In this document: positions 60,172 through 64,000 of the stretch, piece after piece
How the letters are laid out: every line of letters begins with the position of its first letter
How positions within the stretch are numbered: position 1 is the stretch's first letter
Source of the DNA: Methanobacteriota archaeon
GTDB taxonomy: Archaea; JAADCQ01; Methanopyri; Methanopyrales; Methanopyraceae
DNA length: 64,000 nt
Direction: 5' to 3'
NCBI GenBank assembly: GCA_027064425.1
Contig: JAMOPO010000015.1
Coordinates: forward strand, 1 to 64,000
The notes under the pieces: model-generated
Database searches by the model: none
What the model was told of the DNA's origin: nothing
The model's input: only the letters and a program-made list of their open reading frames with translations
Translations under genes and position numbers: made by a program

Positions 60172-60693
60172 TCAGCGCCCCCCTTTAATGGCTTTGAGGC
60201 TGATCAGCGCCATCGAGGTCGCGAGCTCGCAGAGGTCCTCCCGCAACACTACCCCGGATGACAGCACCCCAACCGCCCCTGCTCGCCGTCCCACCCCCTC
60301 GACCCCTGCGAGCTCGGAGAATACCTCGCCCACCTCCTCCCCCTCGAGTGCCCGCTCCTGCACCTCCTTCGGCAGCTGGAAGCCGGGACTGGTGCCGACC
60401 GCCTCGCGCCCCTCAGGGTCCAACAGGACGGCCACGTGCAGGTCCACGTAGGCGTCGCCCACCTCAACGAGCCCCGCCTCCAGCCCCACCGCGTAGCACC
60501 CCTCCTCCCACGCCCCCCTGGCGCGGTTGCGGGCCCCGCGGACGACCTCCTCCCAACCCACGGGCTGGGGCGGAACGCCCGACTCCACCTCCACCCCGTC
60601 CACCTCGACCTCCCGGTCCGGGAAGAACCTCAGGAACGCGCGCTGGGCCCCGCGCACCTTCACCGGGTTCTTACTCCCCACCCGAACCCGCAT
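60172..60693 (-). CDS. DUF84 / inosine-xanthosine triphosphatase (YjjX-like)
   Basis: A 173-residue nucleotide-cleansing enzyme. Features: VRVGSKNPVKVRGAQRAF at the N-terminus, VESGVPPQPVGWEEVVRGARNRA in parts, AVGLEAGLVEVGDAYVDLHVAV in parts, and GVGRRAGAVGVLSSGVVLRED in parts. This is the YjjX/DUF84 pattern. It would remove ITP/XTP. ATG 60693. The start overlaps the coaD end by 23 nt. Confidence 0.9.
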   Translation of the reverse strand: MRVRVGSKNPVKVRGAQRAFLRFFPDREVEVDGVEVESGVPPQPVGWEEVVRGARNRARGAWEEGCYAVGLEAGLVEVGDAYVDLHVAVLLDPEGREAVGTSPGFQLPKEVQERALEGEEVGEVFSELAGVEGVGRRAGAVGVLSSGVVLREDLCELATSMALISLKAIKGGR

Positions 60694-61138
60694 GCCCGTC
60701 CCCCGACTCGCGCAGCTTGGTCGAGGAGATCCGCTCGCCGTTCCGGTCCAGGACGAAGGGAACGACGATAATCGCGAGCGGGTCGAGGCCGCGCTCGCGG
60801 CGCTTCTCGTTGATCTCGACGGCGGTGGGCTCGGTCTCCGGGCTCACCACGAGCGCCTCGAGCTCGGGGTCGTCGAGGGTGATCCCGTACCGGTCGTCCA
60901 GCGGCACGATCTCAACCCGATCCTCCGCGCCCAGCTCCCGGACGAGCTCTCGGACGCGCTCCACCCGGCGCTCGTGGGGCTCGACGCCCCGCTTGCCGAC
61001 TCTCTTCACGAACTCGTCCGTGGTGACGCCGATCACGACCCGCTCGCCCAGTTCCACGGCGACGGAGATGATCCGGCGGTGGCCCGGGTGCAGCCGGTCG
61101 AACGTGCCTCCCACGGCCACCTTGGAGAATCGCCTCAA
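60671..61138 (-). CDS. coaD: Phosphopantetheine adenylyltransferase (archaeal type)
   Basis: A 155-residue nucleotidyltransferase for the penultimate step of coenzyme A synthesis. Motifs: VAVGGTFDRLHPGHRRII with the TxxH-type HPGH site, VVIGVTTDEFVKR, YGITLDDPELEALVVSPET in parts, and the final RISSTKLR (ISSTxxR). ATG 61138; it overlaps the PP-loop gene by 4 nt. The dephospho-CoA kinase (24548) completes the pathway. Confidence 0.95.
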   Translation of the reverse strand: MRRFSKVAVGGTFDRLHPGHRRIISVAVELGERVVIGVTTDEFVKRVGKRGVEPHERRVERVRELVRELGAEDRVEIVPLDDRYGITLDDPELEALVVSPETEPTAVEINEKRRERGLDPLAIIVVPFVLDRNGERISSTKLRESGDGHAGSGGE

Positions 61139-62142
61139 CCCTTCCCACCCAGGATGTCCATGATGGACTGAAGGGCTTCACCCACCTCGAGGAACCCGTG
61201 CCGCAGCTCGCGGAGAACGCGCTGAATCGAGGCCCGGCGGAGGTGCGGGTGCCGCTCGTGCACCTGGTGCAGCAGCGGGCAGGAGTACTTGTAGTCGTGG
61301 AACTCGTCCAGGGCCTCCTCGACCAGCCTCCTCAGCTCGAACTTCGTCTTGGCCAGCGCGGCCGGTACGTGCAGCCTTAGCTTGTTCCCGTCCCGCTGCA
61401 CGCAGTGGTGCCCGGTCGGCAGCCCATCCCCGAACGCCACGACGTCGGTCTCCGCGTGCTCCGTGACGAGCTCCCGAATCCGGTCGTTGCAGCGCCCGCA
61501 GGGGTGTATCCGACCTTCCTCCAGGGACTTCTCGATGATGTCCGAGAAGTCCGCCTCAATGAACTCCGGTTCGGTGCCCAGGTACTCGGCGAGCGCCCGC
61601 ACGTTCTCCTTCATCTTCCTCGGGAGGATCATCGGGCCGGGATCCACGGTCACGAGCTCGACCTCGTAGCCCAGCTTGTGGAGGATGATCGCGGAGGCGG
61701 TGCTGTCGTAGCCCCCGGAGGCGGCCACCGTGATCCGGTGTCCACACGGCTCGAGGCCGTCCCACTCCTCCCAGAAGTCCCAGGGTCGCTCCCCTCGCAG
61801 CCGCTCGGTCTCTATCTCTATACCTTGGAGCACCCGCTCCAGCTCCGGGGCGCGCTCGAGCGCGCGCTCGATGGCCTTTCTCGCCATCTTCAACCGGGTG
61901 AGTCGGGTCTTAAGATCCGTCCAGGCTTGAACCACCACGCGGTCCAGGTCCAGTTCCTCCTTCAGGCGACCGGCGACGTAGCCTCCCGGGCCGATGAAGA
62001 AGGACATGTCCGAGCGGTCGCCGCCGATGATGACCAGCGTGCCGTCTTCCCACCGGACGTCAACCACCTTCGGTTCGGTCCGGCTCTTCGCACCCGCCTC
62101 CCTCCTTAGCCTCTCCACCTCCTTCATCAGGCGCTTCTCCAC
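61135..62142 (-). CDS. PP-loop ATP pyrophosphatase, tRNA-thiolation type
   Basis: A 335-residue protein. The N-terminal part (residues 25-75) looks like a KH-type RNA-binding unit (TLVIIGGDRSDMSFFIGPGGYVAGRL in parts). The PP-loop SGGYDSTAS is at about residue 141, followed by VTVDPG and a Cys pair HPCGRCNDRI, plus YSCPLLHQVHERH. This is the layout of N-type ATP pyrophosphatases that adenylate and thiolate tRNA (TtuA/ThiI-like). ATG 62142. The start overlaps the DUF192 gene by 83 nt. Confidence 0.85.
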   Translation of the reverse strand: MEKRLMKEVERLRREAGAKSRTEPKVVDVRWEDGTLVIIGGDRSDMSFFIGPGGYVAGRLKEELDLDRVVVQAWTDLKTRLTRLKMARKAIERALERAPELERVLQGIEIETERLRGERPWDFWEEWDGLEPCGHRITVAASGGYDSTASAIILHKLGYEVELVTVDPGPMILPRKMKENVRALAEYLGTEPEFIEADFSDIIEKSLEEGRIHPCGRCNDRIRELVTEHAETDVVAFGDGLPTGHHCVQRDGNKLRLHVPAALAKTKFELRRLVEEALDEFHDYKYSCPLLHQVHERHPHLRRASIQRVLRELRHGFLEVGEALQSIMDILGGKG

Positions 62143-62887
62143 GGCCCTTACCCCATCGAACGGCTTTCGGTTCCTGGCGGTAGACTAGGCCCGCCTCCTC
62201 CTCAGGGGCCCACTCGCGCACGATCTCGGCGACCTTCTCCGCGTCCTTAACGACCACGACCAGGGAGTGGTCGTCCGAGAGCATCTTGGACCGGCCCTCA
62301 ATGACCTCGATGGCGTCGCCGAACACGTCCTTGATGGTGTCCACGACGATGTACTTGTCCTCGCCCGAGACGTGGATGCACCCGGTCTCTTTGTTGTAAT
62401 ACACCTCACCGCTGAGACCGGACTTAGCAATGGCCTTCATGACGACCTCAGCCAGCCTCCTCGTGACCTGCTTGCGGCTCAAAATTTTAACCGCCAGCTC
62501 CGCCTCCAGGTCCCCGGAGACGACGCGAACCTCGTCTCCGACTTCCGTTCCGCTCCGTGAAACCGTCCCCGCGGGCAGCTCTACAACCTCCTCCGCCTCT
62601 TCCCGCGGCACGTACACGCGCCATGGGCGGAGTTCTTCGACCGCGTCGACCACCTCGCCGTCGTCCAGGAAGAGGACGTCGATTGGGAACCTCATGAAGA
62701 ACGTGTGGATCGCGCAGGTTCGCCGTCCGCGCCTCGGCGGGCGGAGGACCAGACCCTCTCCGTACTCGAGGCGCTTCTTGAACATCAGCCCGCGGAGCCG
62801 GCGGAGGAAGGTGTCCGCGACTTCGGCCCGGTGGGCCAGGACCACGCCCTTGCTCTCGTTGATCACGGCGGCCCGCAACCCGACCAA
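62060..62887 (-). CDS. DUF192 domain fused to an additional C-terminal domain
   Basis: A 275-residue protein. Residues 1-125 match DUF192: VADTFLRRLRGLMFKKRL, CAIHTFFMRFPIDVLFLDD, VVDAVEELRPWRVY, VVELPAGTVSRSGTEVGDEV. Residues about 130-225 are an alpha-beta region (RRLAEVVMKAIAKSGLSGEVYYN, CIHVSGEDKYIVVDTIKDVFGDAIEVIEG in parts, HSLVVVVKDAEKVAEIV), not part of normal DUF192. The last 40 residues are Gly/Glu-rich and overlap the PP-loop gene. TTG 62887 or TTG 62878. Confidence 0.75.
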   Translation of the reverse strand: MVGLRAAVINESKGVVLAHRAEVADTFLRRLRGLMFKKRLEYGEGLVLRPPRRGRRTCAIHTFFMRFPIDVLFLDDGEVVDAVEELRPWRVYVPREEAEEVVELPAGTVSRSGTEVGDEVRVVSGDLEAELAVKILSRKQVTRRLAEVVMKAIAKSGLSGEVYYNKETGCIHVSGEDKYIVVDTIKDVFGDAIEVIEGRSKMLSDDHSLVVVVKDAEKVAEIVREWAPEEEAGLVYRQEPKAVRWGKGRGEAPDEGGGEAKEGGGCEEPDRTEGG

Positions 62888-62911
62888 ACACCCCGTAGGG
62901 GGTCGATTCCG

Positions 62912-63718
62912 GTGTCGTCGATCGAGGGAGCGGTCAGGCGGATGGTCTCCTGCCTCGAGGTTAAGGCGGTGGTCGCGGATTTCGACGCGGACGTGGACGT
63001 TCCGACGGTCAAGGTTCCGGCCGATCTCCTGGACTCCGTCGGCCCCGTCGAGGCCTGCGCCAAGACGGGGGTGAAGGCGGGGGACTTCATTCTGCTGGCC
63101 TCAAAGGAGGCCGGAACCGTGACCTACCGGCCCGTCCGGCCCGAGGAGGAGCGCCTCGCCGGGCTGGAATCGTACAACGTCGTTAGCCGGCTGCTCTCGC
63201 TCCTCTCCGAGCTTGCGCTCGAGGGTGTTGAGGGGGAGCGGGTCGGTACGCTCTGCGTGGTCTCGGATGAGGCGGAGGGGATGTACCGAACGACGCTACC
63301 CATCCGTGTGGAAGGCGTGAACGTGATGACGGAGGAGGGGGGTCGCGTGCTCAAGGCCCTCTCCCGGCTGGACGGTGCGATCGTGATCAACTCGGACGGC
63401 AGCGTCGAGGCCGTCGGTGCCATTTTCGACGTTAACTCCGACAGCGTGCGTCCCGGACTCGGCGCGCGGCACACCACGGCCCTGCACGTGTCCCGGGAGC
63501 TGGCGTGTCCCGTAATAGTATTATCAGAATCGGGCCGGGTGCGCCTCTACTACCGAGGAAAGGAGGTTCTGGAGGTGCCGGCACGGGGAGCGCCGCGGGG
63601 GCCGAGTGCGGATGACGAAGAACATCGTGGTGAGCACGCTGCGGGAGAGTCCGTTCACGGGCGGGGACGTGGAGATAGTCGAGCGCAAGGGCGTGGGTCA
63701 TCCAGACAGCCTCGCTGA
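62912..63718 (+). CDS. dacZ: Diadenylate cyclase (c-di-AMP synthase, DacZ-like)
   Basis: A 268-residue protein. The C-terminal DAC domain has both diagnostic motifs: [20 protein letters not shown] (DGA) at about residues 153-172 and [26 protein letters not shown] in parts (RHT), ending [14 protein letters not shown]. The N-terminal part (residues 1-145) has [19 protein letters not shown] and [20 protein letters not shown]-type segments, typical of archaeal DacZ. The natural end is near LEVPARG; the frame runs 36 more codons into the SAM synthetase gene. GTG 62912. Confidence 0.88.
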   Translation: MSSIEGAVRRMVSCLEVKAVVADFDADVDVPTVKVPADLLDSVGPVEACAKTGVKAGDFILLASKEAGTVTYRPVRPEEERLAGLESYNVVSRLLSLLSELALEGVEGERVGTLCVVSDEAEGMYRTTLPIRVEGVNVMTEEGGRVLKALSRLDGAIVINSDGSVEAVGAIFDVNSDSVRPGLGARHTTALHVSRELACPVIVLSESGRVRLYYRGKEVLEVPARGAPRGPSADDEEHRGEHAAGESVHGRGRGDSRAQGRGSSRQPR

Positions 63719-64000
63719 CGGAATCGCGGAGAGCGTGTCTCGGGCGCTCTGCCGGGAGTACCTGAAGCGGTTCGACCGGATCCTCCATCACAACACGGAC
63801 GAGGTGCAGCTGGTCGCGGGCGAGGCCAAGCCCGAGTTCGGCGGCGGCGAGGTCATCCGGCCCATTTACATCCTGATCACCGGCCGGGCGACCGCTTACG
63901 TGGGTGACGAGGAGGTCCCGGTCGGGACGATCGCCCTGGAGGCCGCCCGCGAGTACCTGGACGAGACGCTGAGGTACCTCGACGTGGACCGACACGTCGT
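63612..64000 (+). CDS. mat: S-adenosylmethionine synthetase, archaeal type (5' part)
   Basis: About 129 N-terminal codons are in the window. Seen: [20 protein letters not shown] in parts, [18 protein letters not shown] with the catalytic His-Pro-Asp, and [24 protein letters not shown] in parts, the archaeal MAT signature (distinct from bacterial MetK). ATG 63612 is chosen; GTG 63606 (VRMTKN) is possible. It overlaps the c-di-AMP cyclase gene by 107 nt. Confidence 0.96.
   Translation, partial: MTKNIVVSTLRESPFTGGDVEIVERKGVGHPDSLADGIAESVSRALCREYLKRFDRILHHNTDEVQLVAGEAKPEFGGGEVIRPIYILITGRATAYVGDEEVPVGTIALEAAREYLDETLRYLDVDRHV

Overview
This window looks like the chromosome of a hyperthermophilic, hydrogenotrophic methanogen of the genus Methanopyrus, very close to or identical with M. 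kandleri. The strongest evidence is a complete topoisomerase V gene (10367-13321) of 984 residues, with every known active-site residue at its published position; this enzyme is known only from Methanopyrus. Other support comes from methanogen-specific genes (atwA, the marker-9 protein, cofD, mfnA, mfnE, methanogen-type serS, an MtrF-like peptide, nikR), archaeal ribosomal and RNA polymerase genes, TATA-like boxes about 25 nt before inferred transcript starts, high GC, acidic proteins, frequent GTG/TTG starts and many overlapping genes.

Layout. 1-9000: 5' part of valS, a DUF1614-like membrane protein, hisC, two radical SAM proteins, cbiE, a ModE-like regulator, a phosphoesterase, and the leftward pair atwA/marker-9, tied to activation of methyl-coenzyme M reductase. 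9000-20000: nucleic-acid metabolism, with kptA, an endonuclease V-like gene and topoisomerase V in one rightward run; a leftward desulfurase-methyltransferase-aconitase-type group; then RPA-radA and a geranylgeranyl reductase for membrane lipid. 20000-31300: L24e/S28e leftward, then a long translation/transcription operon (S6e, aIF2-gamma, PIN nuclease, RraA-like, pyrophosphatase, RpoE1, RpoE2, dephospho-CoA kinase, S24e, S27ae, Bud32). Next come a divergent unknown gene, Kae1, a Cas6-like protein, SerRS and S3ae.

31300-41410: a THUMP/SPOUT-type methylase, BtpA-like and nucleotidyltransferase genes, UbiX, a PrsW-type protease, small archaeal genes, an HD hydrolase, then the ribosomal/RNAP operon S13-S4-S11-RpoD-L18e-L13-S9-RpoN and an intron-bearing tRNA-Pro(GGG). 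41410-44600: a putative exported protein flanked by two copies of a 17-bp palindrome, a probable structured RNA, and pyrB-pyrI. 44650-52800: a LysR-type regulator facing a leftward group (MtrF-like, flavoprotein-ferredoxin, dihydropteroate-synthase-like, unknown); an AcnX small subunit head-to-head with a radical SAM gene; cofD, nitroreductase, methyltransferase, cutA. 52800-62900: a long, heavily overlapping leftward run that includes methanofuran genes mfnE and mfnA, a hydrogenase-maturation protease, nikR and coaD. 62900-64000: a diadenylate cyclase and the 5' part of the archaeal S-adenosylmethionine synthetase gene, both rightward.

Five box C/D-type guide RNA candidates lie on the plus strand in intergenic spacers, and a tandem repeat precedes nikR. 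Less expected points are an Asp-to-Asn change in the endonuclease V core motif, a Cas6-like gene abutting kae1 with no array in view, a split Bud32/Kae1 pair, a marker-9 protein carrying a UBA-like tail, and several long 3' overlaps. All functional calls are from reading sequence and family knowledge; no database search was run.
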